Source of the DNA: Collinsella sp.
GTDB lineage: Bacteria; Actinomycetota; Coriobacteriia; Coriobacteriales; Coriobacteriaceae
Length of the DNA stretch: 31,554 nucleotides
Assembly (NCBI GenBank): GCA_018373675.1
Contig: JAHAGQ010000025.1
Location: 1 to 31,554 of the forward strand
Direction: 5' to 3'
The translations under genes and the position numbers were made by a program. Each line of letters opens with the position of its first letter. Positions within the stretch are counted from its first letter, which is position 1. Under the pieces are notes generated by a model, which saw only the letters and a program-made list of their open reading frames with translations, was not told the origin of the DNA and did not search any database. Of this stretch, positions 22,569-31,481 are shown piece after piece.

Positions 22569-23111
22569 GTGGCAGATTTGTATTTGGTGCGGCATGGGCA
22601 GACTGAGCTCAATGTGCAGAACATTTTGCAGGGTGGGCACGATTCGCCGCTTACGGCGCGCGGGCGCGAGCAGGCGCTGGCGACGCGCGCGGCGTTTGAG
22701 GCGCGTGGCGTGACCTTTGACCGTGTGTATTCCTCCCCGTTGGGCCGGGCGCGGCGTACGGCTGAGCTAATTGCTGGTGAGGGCCGCTCGATAGAGCTGG
22801 TCGATGACCTGCGCGAGTGGCATTTGGGCTCGCTGGAGGGTACATCAAATCGCGAGATGCCGCCGCAGCCCTGGGGTGATTATCCGGTGGCCTTTGGTGG
22901 CGAGTCTGAAGGCGAGCTCCAGTCGCGCATGGTCGCGGCGCTGTCCCACATCATGGCCAGGCCGCAGCACGACTGTGTGCTGGCAGTCTCCCACGGCTCT
23001 TCCTGCCAGGAGTTTCTTGAGTATGTGACTGGCAGGGGAGAGCTGCCCGACAACGGTGCCGTGCTTCATTTTGGCTATTGCGACGGTGCGTTTTCGCTCC
23101 TTGATTGGTAA
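22569..23111 (+). CDS. histidine phosphatase (phosphoglycerate mutase-like), copy 1
   Basis: A 180-aa phosphatase of the histidine phosphatase superfamily. The catalytic LVRHGQTELN places the phospho-His at residue 9. Arg lies in SSPLGRARRTAEL, Glu in LREWHLGSLEG, and the second His in VSHGSS. Small-molecule phosphate ester hydrolysis is expected; the substrate is unknown. The start is GTG 22569 behind GGGGAGGAC. The next gene is a diverged tandem copy beginning 17 nt after the stop, so they are probably co-transcribed. Confidence 0.9.
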   Translation: MADLYLVRHGQTELNVQNILQGGHDSPLTARGREQALATRAAFEARGVTFDRVYSSPLGRARRTAELIAGEGRSIELVDDLREWHLGSLEGTSNREMPPQPWGDYPVAFGGESEGELQSRMVAALSHIMARPQHDCVLAVSHGSSCQEFLEYVTGRGELPDNGAVLHFGYCDGAFSLLDW

Positions 23112-23128
23112 CGAACGAAAGGACCCCT

Positions 23129-23764
23129 ATGAATAAAGACCTGTATCTGGTTCGTCATGGGCAGACAATATTCAACCTTAAGCGCATTATTCAGGGTTGG
23201 AGTGACTCGCCGCTCACGCAGCTGGGATGCGACCAGGCGGCGCGTGCCGGCATGTTCTTACGTGCGCGTGGCATTGAACCCGATCATGCCTGCACCTCCA
23301 CACTTCATCGCACCGAGCAGACTATCGCCAACCTGTGGCCGGGCTTGGCGTACGAGCGCCTGGACGGTCTGCGTGAGTGGTTCTTTGGCGACTTTGAGGC
23401 CGAGCGCGTGATGCTTATGCCCGAGCGCCCGTGGCGAGATTTCTATCGTCAGTTTGGCGGCGAGGGCCAGATGCAGGTGCGCGAGCGCATGGCGGCGACG
23501 CTGACCGAACTCATGCAGCGTCCGGACCATACGTGTGTGCTCGCGGTAAGCCATGGCTCGGCTATCAAGGAGTTTATGGATCACGTGAAGGGTGCGGCGG
23601 CCGACGAGCGCGATCGCGTGCCGGGCAACTGCTCGGTGCTGCACTTTGCGTTTGACGACGAATCCGACACGTTTGAGTTGGTCGAAGTCTTTACGCAGGA
23701 GGATTACGCGCGCGAGCTGGGGCTTGAACCACTTGTGGCGGCAGCAGGCCCGCAACGGGGATAA
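23129..23764 (+). CDS. histidine phosphatase (phosphoglycerate mutase-like), copy 2
   Basis: A 211-aa paralogue of the gene before it. LVRHGQTIFN holds the catalytic His, then come TSTLHRTEQTIANL, LREWFFGDFE and VSHGSAIKEF. The C-terminus is about 30 residues longer than in copy 1 and acidic. ATG 23129 follows GAAAGGA; an upstream in-frame start at 23105 overlaps the preceding stop and lacks a good ribosome binding site. Conserved positions outside the active site (IIQGWSDSPLT against ILQGGHDSPLT) indicate tandem duplication followed by divergence. Confidence 0.9.
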   Translation: MNKDLYLVRHGQTIFNLKRIIQGWSDSPLTQLGCDQAARAGMFLRARGIEPDHACTSTLHRTEQTIANLWPGLAYERLDGLREWFFGDFEAERVMLMPERPWRDFYRQFGGEGQMQVRERMAATLTELMQRPDHTCVLAVSHGSAIKEFMDHVKGAAADERDRVPGNCSVLHFAFDDESDTFELVEVFTQEDYARELGLEPLVAAAGPQRG

Positions 23765-23806
23765 CGCGAGCGTGGCGGCACGGGTCGCTGGCATAACTTC
23801 TCGACG

Positions 23807-23854
23807 CAAAAGGGGCGGAGATGCATGTACCTGCTGCATCTCCGCCCCCTGTTT
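23807..23854. terminator. bidirectional terminator
   Basis: AGGGGCGGAGATGCA (23811-23825) pairs with TGCATCTCCGCCCC and T at 23835-23850 (one bulged C). It is flanked by AAAA on the left and GTTTGTT on the right, and separates the convergent phosphatase and DUF1015-like genes. Confidence 0.85.
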
Positions 23855-23893
23855 GTTGAGCTGTCGATTTTTGTGCCGGGCGCTTTGGTCTTG

Positions 23894-24574
23894 CTAGAAC
23901 CGTGCGACCTGGTGCGTGAGCAGACCCGTCGGAACCTGCGGCGCGGCGCCGCTGACCTGCGCGGCGGGGAAGAGCGCAGCTACGGCAAAGTTGAACGGCT
24001 CTTTGCCCGTGTAGGTGCCGGCGGCACGGGCCTCATCGGCCAGCAGCTGCGACGCCCCGGTCAGAGCGGCGGCGTAGGTGGGGTCGTCGGCCAGTGCCGG
24101 CTCCGGTGCTTGGTCGAGCATAGCGCGGATGGCCCCGACGGCGTCCTCACGCTTGACCTCCCACGCGCGATGCGTAATGCCCGCGGGGTCGGTGACGGCG
24201 TAGAGCGACGCGCCCTCTTTGGCGGCGCCCAGGATGATATCCATGACGGGCGGGGCCTCGTAGGCGAGCGACACGGGACGAGGCTGTACCTTGAGGTCGG
24301 CGATTGCGCGCGCAGCGGCGGTCGTATCGGCGGCAACCGCGTCGCCGCCCGCCAGCGCACCAACCGGGCAGATCGCCACAACGCCCGTCACGCGCCCCGG
24401 CTCCCCCGAGCATTCGTAGACGTAATACGCTGCACCCGGGTCCTTGAGCATCAGGCCATCGGCAAGGGCTCCTTTCAGAGCATCGTTGCCGCTCAGGATG
24501 CTGCCCATTGCGGGCAGCGCCTCGAGCACGCGGTCCTGAGCCGGGCGGATGCAGGGAAACGGAAGTGCTTTCAT
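23894..24574 (-). CDS. short DUF1015-like protein
   Basis: A 226-aa protein with the DUF1015 (COG4198) pattern: N-terminal FPCIRPAQDRVLEALPA, YYVYECSGEPGRVTGVVAIC in the middle, and a C-terminal stretch EARAAGTYTGKEPFNFAVAALFPA. Typical family members are about 400 aa and contain a DGHHR motif; here the region is TGASQLLADE and the motif is missing. The gene is therefore a shortened, divergent version that may have lost the usual activity. DUF1015 genes often lie with serA and serC in Clostridia and relatives (from memory), and serA-serC lie two genes upstream here. It follows the M20 peptidase by 39 nt. Confidence 0.7.
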   Translation of the reverse strand: MKALPFPCIRPAQDRVLEALPAMGSILSGNDALKGALADGLMLKDPGAAYYVYECSGEPGRVTGVVAICPVGALAGGDAVAADTTAAARAIADLKVQPRPVSLAYEAPPVMDIILGAAKEGASLYAVTDPAGITHRAWEVKREDAVGAIRAMLDQAPEPALADDPTYAAALTGASQLLADEARAAGTYTGKEPFNFAVAALFPAAQVSGAAPQVPTGLLTHQVARF

Positions 24575-24613
24575 GGGCGGTCCTAACGCACGAGTCGGTT
24601 TGTTCGCGGCTTA

Positions 24614-25834
24614 TTATGCCCCAACTTGGCCGCTCGCGTCCCAGAGCACGTTATCGGCGAGCGCGATTAGCACCTGCTGACAACGAACGATATCGGCGTG
24701 GGGTACATATTCGTTGGGCTTGTGCGCGAGCGCGAGCGACCCGGGACCGTAGCTCATACAATTGCGGTTACCTGTCTTGCCGGCAATGACGGCGGTGTCG
24801 GTGTAGCCGGTAAAGAAACCGACGGTCGTGTCCGCGTCCGTCACGTCATCGGCGGCACGCTTGAGCGCTGCTAGAAGGGGAGAGTTCGGGTCGCGCTCGA
24901 TGGCGGGGCGGTCGCCCGTCACGGTGTAGCTGCCATGGCAACCGGGGACCGCGGCTTCGGCGCCGGCGATGGCCAGCTCTACCATGCGCTTCGCGGCGGC
25001 CGTATCGGTCGGAGGCGTCAGACGCATGTCGACCCAGACTTTGGCGCGGTCGGGCACGACATAGGGGCGATATCCGCCCTCGATTTGGCCAAACGTGATG
25101 GTTGAAGGCCCCAGCTCATCGTGCGCGGGCAGCGCCATAAACGCGCGACGGAGCGAACACACGACCTCGGCCATGGCGGCGACGGCATCCGCGCCCTTCC
25201 ACGGCTGGCTCGCATGCGCCGTCACGCCGGCCATTTCAATCTCGAACCACGTACGCCCCTTGTGCGCCACCTGGATCTGTCCGTCGGTGGGCTCGGTGTC
25301 CAGCACCCATTCGCGCGAACCGACCCAGCCGGCATCGATGGCTGCCTCGGAGCCTCGCATAAAGTCTTCCTCGTCGACCGAGCAGATGAGCGAAAAGCCG
25401 CGGCGGGGCAGCGCGCCATCCGCCGCCACGCGCTCGAGCGTATGGACCAGTGCGGCAATGGCGCAGGCCAGACCGCCCTTCATGTCGCAGGCACCGCGAC
25501 CATAGAGCTTATCGTCCCGCATGGTCGCCCCGAGCGGCGGCGTGTCCGCGCCCCAGTCATCTCCCAGGGTGACGGTATCCATGTGGCAGATGTAGACGAG
25601 TCGCGCCTCGTCGCTCACGCCCGGCACGGTGACCATGAGGTTGCGGCGCCCGGGGAGTACTTCGAGCTCTGCAATCTGCACGGCATCGAGTACCGGATGG
25701 CTCAGCTGCGCCAACCGTTCCTCAACCAACGCTTTGATATAGCGTTCAATCTCATCCTCATACGCGCCCGGGTCTGAGCTGTCGATCCGCACGAGCCCTT
25801 GCGTAAGCCGCCAAGCAAAATCTGTATCAACCAT
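24614..25834 (-). CDS. M20-family metallopeptidase (ArgE/DapE-like)
   Basis: A 406-aa zinc-dependent amidohydrolase. The metal-ligand motifs are in order: ICHMDTV (His), GRGACDMKGGLA (Asp), SVDEEDF (catalytic Glu pair), VLDTEPTD (Asp/Glu) and AHKPNEYV (His). The lid/dimerisation domain (about 180-295) contains GVTAHASQPWKGADA. Possible roles include N-acyl or succinyl amino acid deacylation (ArgE, DapE) or dipeptide cleavage; the neighbours do not decide. ATG 25834 follows GAGGTG. The open frame extends to 25981, but across the serA terminator, so that extension is rejected. Confidence 0.88.
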   Translation of the reverse strand: MVDTDFAWRLTQGLVRIDSSDPGAYEDEIERYIKALVEERLAQLSHPVLDAVQIAELEVLPGRRNLMVTVPGVSDEARLVYICHMDTVTLGDDWGADTPPLGATMRDDKLYGRGACDMKGGLACAIAALVHTLERVAADGALPRRGFSLICSVDEEDFMRGSEAAIDAGWVGSREWVLDTEPTDGQIQVAHKGRTWFEIEMAGVTAHASQPWKGADAVAAMAEVVCSLRRAFMALPAHDELGPSTITFGQIEGGYRPYVVPDRAKVWVDMRLTPPTDTAAAKRMVELAIAGAEAAVPGCHGSYTVTGDRPAIERDPNSPLLAALKRAADDVTDADTTVGFFTGYTDTAVIAGKTGNRNCMSYGPGSLALAHKPNEYVPHADIVRCQQVLIALADNVLWDASGQVGA

Positions 25835-25912
25835 AGGCACCTCACAGATAGTTAGGTCAACATACAGATTGTATGCCAAGAAGCGGCTCGGTGCATTTAA
25901 TGGAGCGCTCAC

Positions 25913-25949
25913 AAAAACGGGGGCGCCTCTCGTGCGAAAGGCGCCCCCG
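25913..25949 (-). terminator. terminator downstream of serA
   Basis: CGGGGGCGCCT (25918-25928) and AGGCGCCCCCG (25939-25949) form a perfect 11-bp stem. On the minus strand a TTTTT tract (AAAAA at 25913-25917) follows. Confidence 0.93.
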
Positions 25950-26011
25950 TGGGCATTCAATGTCAGTGACGGGCAGGCCACATGGGGAACTGCCCGTCAG
26001 ATCAGCCGGCG

Positions 26012-27175
26012 CTATTTGATCACGCGCACGCGATACATCGACGGAATCTGCTTGAGTGCCTCGATGGTGCTGCTATCCAGGTGCTCGTCGGTGTCGAACA
26101 TGGTGTAGGCGTTCTCGCCGGCGGACTCGTTGGTCATACGCTGCACGTTGGCGTTGTCCTTGGCCAGGATTGCTGTGATCTGGCCGATCATGTTGGGCAC
26201 GTTGGCGTGCAGGCAGGCGATGCGGCTCGCGGCGCGCGCCTTGCCCATGCTGCAGGCGGGGTAGTTGACGCTGTGCGCGATGTTGCCGTTCTCCAGGTAA
26301 TCCTTAAGCTCGCTGATGGCCATGTCGGCGCAGTTGGCCTCGGCCTCGCCAGTGCCGGCGCCCGAGTGCGTGGTGATAAACGTATTGGGCATCTTGACGG
26401 TCTTGGGCGTGGCGAAGTCGCAGCTAAACCAGCTGAGCTTGCCCTCGCGCAGGGCGGCGTCAACGGCGTCCTCGTCAATGATGGTCTCACGTGCGTAGTT
26501 GATGAGCACGGCGTCGGGTGCCAGCAGGTTGATCTGCTCGGTGCTGATCATGCCGACGGTGTCGGCCTTGCTGGGCACGTGCACCGTGAGGTAATCACAG
26601 CCGCGGCAGAGATCTTCGAGCGTGCCCACGCGCTGCACCTCGCGGCTCAGCACCCACGCGTGCTCAACGGAAATGAACGGGTCGTAGCCGTAGACATCCA
26701 TGCCCAGGTCAACGCAGGCGTTGGCGACCTTGGAGCCTACGTTGCCCAGGCCGATGACGCCGATGCGCTTGCCCTTGAGCTCGCGGCCCACAAAGGCCTT
26801 CTTGGCCTTCTCGGCGTCGACCTGAATTTCGGGATCGTCGGCGTTGTCGCGCACCCAGTTCATCGACTGCACCACGCCGCGGCTCGAGAGCACCAGCATG
26901 CCCAGGACGAGCTCCTTGACGGCGTTGCTGTTGGCGCCGGGGGAGTTAAAGACGACGACGCCCTTCTTGGCGTACTCCTCGACGGGGATGTTGTTGACGC
27001 CGGCGCCGCAGCGGGCGATAGCGCGAATGCCCTCGGGCAGCTCGTAGCCGTGCAGGTCGGTGGAGCGCATCAGGATGGCGTCGGCCTCCTCGGCGGTGCC
27101 CACAAACTCGTAGCCCTCGCCAAACTCGACTTTGCCGTCTTTGGTAATGTCGTCGATGGTTTTGATCTTGCGCAT
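26012..27175 (-). CDS. serA: D-3-phosphoglycerate dehydrogenase with ACT domain
   Basis: First enzyme of serine synthesis: 3-phosphoglycerate plus NAD+ to 3-phosphohydroxypyruvate, 387 aa. The Rossmann motif is GVIGLGNVGSKVANACVDLG (about 136-155), followed by the NAD-binding Asp in YGYDPF. Substrate-side segments are RCGAGVNNIP and SPGANSNAVKEL. The catalytic region includes TVHVPSK, NYARETIIDED and the His in TTHSGAGTGEAE. A C-terminal ACT domain (about 315-387, IGQITAILAKDNANVQRM) suggests feedback control by serine. It lies 71 nt downstream of serC on the same strand and ends at a strong terminator. Confidence 0.93.
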   Translation of the reverse strand: MRKIKTIDDITKDGKVEFGEGYEFVGTAEEADAILMRSTDLHGYELPEGIRAIARCGAGVNNIPVEEYAKKGVVVFNSPGANSNAVKELVLGMLVLSSRGVVQSMNWVRDNADDPEIQVDAEKAKKAFVGRELKGKRIGVIGLGNVGSKVANACVDLGMDVYGYDPFISVEHAWVLSREVQRVGTLEDLCRGCDYLTVHVPSKADTVGMISTEQINLLAPDAVLINYARETIIDEDAVDAALREGKLSWFSCDFATPKTVKMPNTFITTHSGAGTGEAEANCADMAISELKDYLENGNIAHSVNYPACSMGKARAASRIACLHANVPNMIGQITAILAKDNANVQRMTNESAGENAYTMFDTDEHLDSSTIEALKQIPSMYRVRVIK

Positions 27176-27246
27176 GGAAAACTCCTTAGCAGGTTTTGAT
27201 CTAAACAGGGTGGTTTGAGATGGCTGGTCGGCCCGCGCGTTGCGGG

Positions 27247-28371
27247 CTAGTTAGATCGCGGGCTCAAACTATGCTGCGCTTCGAAGTCCTTCATGTACGA
27301 GGCCAGTGCCTGCACGTCTTCCATGGTTACGGCGTTGTAGACGCTGGCGCGCATACCGCCCACCAGGCGATGGCCCTTGACGTTTTGAATCTGGTGCCCG
27401 GCCGCGCCTGCGACAAAGGCCGCGTCGAGTTCGGCGTCGCCGGTGCGGAAGGTGACGTTGGCGATGGAGCGGCTGTCGGCCTGCGTAGTGCTATGGAACA
27501 GCTCGCTGTGCTCGAGCAGGTCATAGAGCAGATTGGCCTTGGCCCAGTTGCGCTCGGCCATGGCGGCAAGTCCGCCGGTTTTCTCAACCCAACGGAACAC
27601 CTTGCCGCATACGTAGATACCAAAGGTGTTGGGCGTGTTGAGCATGGAGCCCTTGGCGGCCTGGGCCTTGAGGTCCATGTACTGCGGCGTCTGCGCAAAG
27701 GCGGGGCCATCTGCGATGAGGTCGTTGCGCACGATGACCACGGTCACACCCGCGGCGCCGGCGTTTTTCTGAGCGCCGGCGTAGATGAGGCCGTAGCGCT
27801 CAACGTCGAGCGGCTGCGACAGAAAGCAGCTCGAGACATCGGCGACTAGCGGTACGTTGCCGCAGTTGGGCAGCTCGTGGTACATGGTGCCAAAGATAGT
27901 GTTGTTCTGGCAGATGTAGACGTAGTCGAGCCCGTCGCCCGCGGCCTCGTCGGCAATGCGCGCGTTGATGTCGGCCATGTTGGGAATGCGGTCGAAGTTG
28001 GATTCCTCGGAGCTCGCGAGCTGCACGGCCTCGCCGTACTTGGCGGCTTCTTTGTATGCCTTGTTGGCAAAGTTGCCGGTCACGATGTAGCCGGCGCGGC
28101 CGCGGCGCATGAGGTTCATGGGGATGCCCGCAAACTGCAGCGTGGCACCGCCCTGCAAAAACAGGACGCGGTAGTTGTCCGGGATGCTCAGTAGACGGCG
28201 CAGGGTTGCTTCGGCGTCGTCGATAATCTGCTGGTACATGCTAGATCGATGGCTCATCTCGAGCACGGACATGCCGCAACCGCGGTAGCCCATCATCTCG
28301 TCGGCGATCTCGGCGAGCACGCTGGTAGGCAGTGCGGCCGGGCCAGCTGAGAAGTTGTGCACACGTGCCAT
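27247..28371 (-). CDS. serC: phosphoserine aminotransferase
   Basis: PLP-dependent transfer of the amino group from glutamate to 3-phosphohydroxypyruvate, 374 aa; second step of serine synthesis and also usable for pyridoxine synthesis. The start MARVHNFSAGPAALP is characteristic. MSHRSSMYQQIIDDAE, LFLQGGATLQFAGIPMNL and the PLP-lysine region YAGAQKNAGAAGVTVVIVR all match SerC. The C-terminal RSIANVTFRTGDAELDAAF holds substrate-contact residues. It precedes serA. A small GCCCGC/GCGGGC stem overlaps its stop codon and may tune the level of serA. Confidence 0.95.
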   Translation of the reverse strand: MARVHNFSAGPAALPTSVLAEIADEMMGYRGCGMSVLEMSHRSSMYQQIIDDAEATLRRLLSIPDNYRVLFLQGGATLQFAGIPMNLMRRGRAGYIVTGNFANKAYKEAAKYGEAVQLASSEESNFDRIPNMADINARIADEAAGDGLDYVYICQNNTIFGTMYHELPNCGNVPLVADVSSCFLSQPLDVERYGLIYAGAQKNAGAAGVTVVIVRNDLIADGPAFAQTPQYMDLKAQAAKGSMLNTPNTFGIYVCGKVFRWVEKTGGLAAMAERNWAKANLLYDLLEHSELFHSTTQADSRSIANVTFRTGDAELDAAFVAGAAGHQIQNVKGHRLVGGMRASVYNAVTMEDVQALASYMKDFEAQHSLSPRSN

Positions 28372-28506
28372 CTTCTAGTCTCCCTCGTAGTCGTTTGAAC
28401 GTTCGGGATACTTTAGCACAGTGGAGCGCCAGGCGCGACCACATCACGGTAAAACTCTACTGCGCCGCTATGATTTACAGGATGGTTACATGGGGGAGGG
28501 GTGACC

Positions 28507-28575
28507 TTACTCCTCAGGCAAATCCAAATCTGCGAGCGAAGACATGAGGTTCTCTAGGCGCTTGATCTCTTCGTC
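28507..28575 (-). pseudogene. possible remnant of a gene 3' end
   Basis: On the minus strand a 22-codon stretch reads DEEIKRLENLMSSLADLDLP then EE and a TAA stop. It looks like a genuine charged coiled-coil C-terminus. Directly before it in frame is TAG, and there is no start with a ribosome binding site. It lies in the 227-bp gap between the antiporter and serC. It may be the tail of a deleted gene, or chance. Confidence 0.35.
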
Positions 28576-28598
28576 CTAAAGTAGCTACCTCCTAGTCA

Positions 28599-30200
28599 CT
28601 ACGACGCCAGCGTGGCGATGACGGCTTCGTCGCCGGCGTATATGAGGGTGTTTCCGTCGGGGATGATCGTCTGGCCGTCGCGCTTGAGCATCACCACAAT
28701 AAACGGATGCTTGCCCTGCGGCACATCGCGCAGGCGCTGGCCGGCCAGGCGACCGTGGGGGGTTACGGTGACCTCGCGCAGCGTAACCTCGGCACGCTCT
28801 TCAAACGTCGGCGCGGCCATCACCAGCAGGTCACCTTCCTCGATGACGGTATCGCCGTTGGGCAGCACCGGGTGCGCCCCGTCGCGCAGCACCAGGACCA
28901 CGAGCATGTCTGTGGCGCTGCCAATGTCCGCGAGCGAGCGTCCGGCAAACGGATGTCCAGCGCCCACCTTGAGCTTTACAAACGACATGCCGTCCTCGTC
29001 GCGGTAGTCGTTAAAGGTGCGGCGCACGTCACCGGTCGCATCGATCATATCGAGCTTCTTCGCCACCGCCGGCAGCAGCGAGCCCTGCACCACAATGCTC
29101 GACACGGCAATCACAAACACCAGGTCAAATAGGTCGTGTCCGCCGGGAACGCCGGCCACCACGGCAAAGAGACTAAAGACGACCGAAGCTGCTCCGCGCA
29201 GGCCCGCCCAGGTTACGAGCGCGACCTGGCGGGGGTTTGTCTTAAAGGGCGCCAACAGCAGACCGACAGCGATGGGGCGGCTCGCAAAGAGCATAAACGC
29301 CATGAGCGCCAGGCCCGGCAGCAGCATCTGCGGCAGGCGCGCGGGCGTTACGAGCAGGCCGAGCAAGAAGAAGATGGTCATCTCTGCCATCTCGGTGAGG
29401 GTGTCAAAGAAGTGCGCCATCTCGACCTTGCCGGTGATGTCGCTCGCACCCAGCACAATGCCTGCCAGGTACACGGCTAAAAAGCCGTTGCCGCCCAGGT
29501 AACTCGGCAGCGCGTAGGCGACGATGGCCACGGCGAACAAATAGATGGTCTGCGCGCCCTCGGCCGTTGCGTGCGCGCGTTCAATCAGGCGGCCCGCCGC
29601 CCAGCCGATGGCGAGGCCCAGGCCCACGCCCAGGATAATCTGCTTGGCCAGCAGCACGGGGATGTTAATGTCGCCGCCGGCCGCGAGTGTGGCGAGCACG
29701 GCGGTGAGCATGTAGGCGACGGGATCGTTGGAGCCCGATTCGACCTCGAGCAGCGAGTCGGTGCCGCCCCTCAGCGACAGACTGTGCTCGCGCAGAACAC
29801 TAAAGACGCTGGCCGCGTCGGTGGATGCCACGACCGAGCCCAGCAGCAGGCCGCCGATCCAGTCGAAGCCCAGCACAAAGTGGGCGAACACGCCGGTGAT
29901 GCCTGCGGTGATGACGACGCCGAGCGTGCTCAGCAGCACCGCCGGCGCAGCGACGGGCTTGGCGCGGTCGATATTGGTGTTAAAGCCGCCGTAGAACATG
30001 ATGAACAGCAGCGCCGTGCTGCAGACGGTTTCGGTGAGTGCGTAGTCGCTAAAGTCGATGTGCGCCGGGCCGTTGACGCCCAACAGCATGCCGAGCGCGA
30101 TAAAGATGAGCAGGGTGGGGAAGGGGAGCTTTTTGCCGACGGGTTTGATGGTCAGGCACAAAATGATGACGAGGCCGATAAAAAGAAGGATCTGGTTCAT
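28599..30200 (-). CDS. CPA1-type cation/proton antiporter with TrkA-C domains (NhaP2/CvrA-like)
   Basis: A 533-aa membrane antiporter exchanging K+ or Na+ for protons. About 12 helices span residues 5-395; the ion-binding segments are ASTDAASVFSVLREH (about 125-139) and ESGSNDPVAYML (about 153-164). Two cytosolic TrkA-C-like modules follow (about 400-533, visible as VKLKVGAGHPFAGRSLADIG and LREVTVTPHGRLAGQRLRDV), as in NhaP2 (CvrA) proteins that sense nucleotide or ionic conditions. Selectivity cannot be settled by eye. ATG 30200 is used. It is divergent from the metallophosphatase across a 253-bp promoter region. Confidence 0.88.
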   Translation of the reverse strand: MNQILLFIGLVIILCLTIKPVGKKLPFPTLLIFIALGMLLGVNGPAHIDFSDYALTETVCSTALLFIMFYGGFNTNIDRAKPVAAPAVLLSTLGVVITAGITGVFAHFVLGFDWIGGLLLGSVVASTDAASVFSVLREHSLSLRGGTDSLLEVESGSNDPVAYMLTAVLATLAAGGDINIPVLLAKQIILGVGLGLAIGWAAGRLIERAHATAEGAQTIYLFAVAIVAYALPSYLGGNGFLAVYLAGIVLGASDITGKVEMAHFFDTLTEMAEMTIFFLLGLLVTPARLPQMLLPGLALMAFMLFASRPIAVGLLLAPFKTNPRQVALVTWAGLRGAASVVFSLFAVVAGVPGGHDLFDLVFVIAVSSIVVQGSLLPAVAKKLDMIDATGDVRRTFNDYRDEDGMSFVKLKVGAGHPFAGRSLADIGSATDMLVVLVLRDGAHPVLPNGDTVIEEGDLLVMAAPTFEERAEVTLREVTVTPHGRLAGQRLRDVPQGKHPFIVVMLKRDGQTIIPDGNTLIYAGDEAVIATLAS

Positions 30201-30453
30201 GGATAGTGTCCGCTCCTGGGTGGTTGGCGTGGCACGGTCAGTTGTCTGTGGTTATTTGTACCCAAAGATGGTGGGTTTATGGGGTTGGATTGCGGGCGTG
30301 CGCGATATCGTCATAGACGGCTGCCGTCTTTGCCTCTGCTCGGAAACCCTTTCCAGCTTTATTGCAACGGAGTACAATGGGTAACGTTTAAGTTCAACTT
30401 GAAGTTTTAGTTGCGGCACCGGGCTTCGGCCGCAATGCAAGGAGAGGCGTACC

Positions 30454-31293
30454 ATGGCGATCTATGTGACATCTGATGCTCACGGGCACGTGCGTGCGCT
30501 TGACGAGGCCCTGTCTAAGATCTCGTTGACGTCCGACGACACGCTGTACGTGCTGGGCGACATGATCGATCGCGGGCCCGATCCGGTCGGCGTTATTAAG
30601 CTCGTGCGCTCGCTGCCCAACGCCCACGTGCTCAAGGGTAATCACGAGCAGATCATGCTCGATGCCATCATTGGTCAGGATCCGCTCGATGCCGAGACCT
30701 GGGATATCAACGGTGGCTGGACGACGCGCGAGCAGCTCAACGACATGGAATTTGAGGCATACGAGGAGCTCGTGCGATGGATGGCCGCGCTGCCGCTCTA
30801 CGCGGTGGTCGAGACCGAGGAGCGCCCGTATCTGCTGGTACATGCTGGAATCGAGATGAAGGCGGCGCGCGCGTTTTTGCTTGAGCATGGCGTCGATTGT
30901 GCCGATGGCGTTGGAGCGGTGGGTGCCGATCGCGAGCTGCTGCAGCAGATGCTCGCGGTACAGTCGTCCGATGACCTGCTGTGGATTCGTCACGGCTATT
31001 GGGATGTGCCGACCGGGCTGCTTTCTACCGAGGGTAAGGGCCCGGTCGTTGTGAGCGGTCACACGCCAACGGTGTCGCTCGGGCGTTATTGCGAGGTCGG
31101 TGGTCTTGCGGGGCTCGACGAGGAGTCGGGCCGCGGGCAGATCGTGCGCCTGGGCGGCGAGGATGCCGCCGGTGTGCCCGATCGCATCGACATCGACTGC
31201 GCTGCCGCCACCGGCTCCGAGTTCGGTCGCGTGGGCATCCTGCGGCTCGATGATGGGGCGGAGTTCTACGCGAACATCAACCCGGGCGAATAA
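30454..31293 (+). CDS. PrpA/ApaH-like metallophosphatase
   Basis: A soluble phosphatase of 279 aa with the calcineurin-like di-metal centre: SDAHGH (Asp8, His10), GDMIDRGP, KGNHEQ, LLVHAGIE and VSGHTPT. This set matches bacterial PPP-family Ser/Thr phosphatases and the related diadenosine tetraphosphate hydrolases. CAAGGAGAGG precedes the start. A -10-like TACAAT lies at 30374-30379 in the upstream region. The C-terminal ~50 residues are unremarkable. It is single, divergent from the antiporter. Confidence 0.9.
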   Translation: MAIYVTSDAHGHVRALDEALSKISLTSDDTLYVLGDMIDRGPDPVGVIKLVRSLPNAHVLKGNHEQIMLDAIIGQDPLDAETWDINGGWTTREQLNDMEFEAYEELVRWMAALPLYAVVETEERPYLLVHAGIEMKAARAFLLEHGVDCADGVGAVGADRELLQQMLAVQSSDDLLWIRHGYWDVPTGLLSTEGKGPVVVSGHTPTVSLGRYCEVGGLAGLDEESGRGQIVRLGGEDAAGVPDRIDIDCAAATGSEFGRVGILRLDDGAEFYANINPGE

Positions 31294-31481
31294 TCGGTGC
31301 AAGGGGTAGCTAATATGGGAAGGGTTTTTTGACTACTTTTGCCCTTCTGCCCGCGAATTGATTTCTCTGGGACGGGATTAAATAATCATTTGGCTGCCCG
31401 CCGGCTAAGTGAGTAGACTTTTTTGGAAATGCCGAGCACCCAACATATTTGCCTCAATAAAACCGACGCTCCTATAAGTTG
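31294..31481. other. gene-free region, A/T-rich
   Basis: After the metallophosphatase stop, sequence becomes A/T-richer with T-runs at 31325-31331 and 31419-31424. ATTAAATAATCATTTGGC lies at 31377-31394. No strong hairpin with a T-tract was found, so termination of the preceding gene is unclear. I see no RNA gene. Confidence 0.45.

Noticed and set aside
25982..27199. Plus-strand open frame opposite serA
   Set aside because: serA on the minus strand is unmistakable; the opposite frame has no motif.
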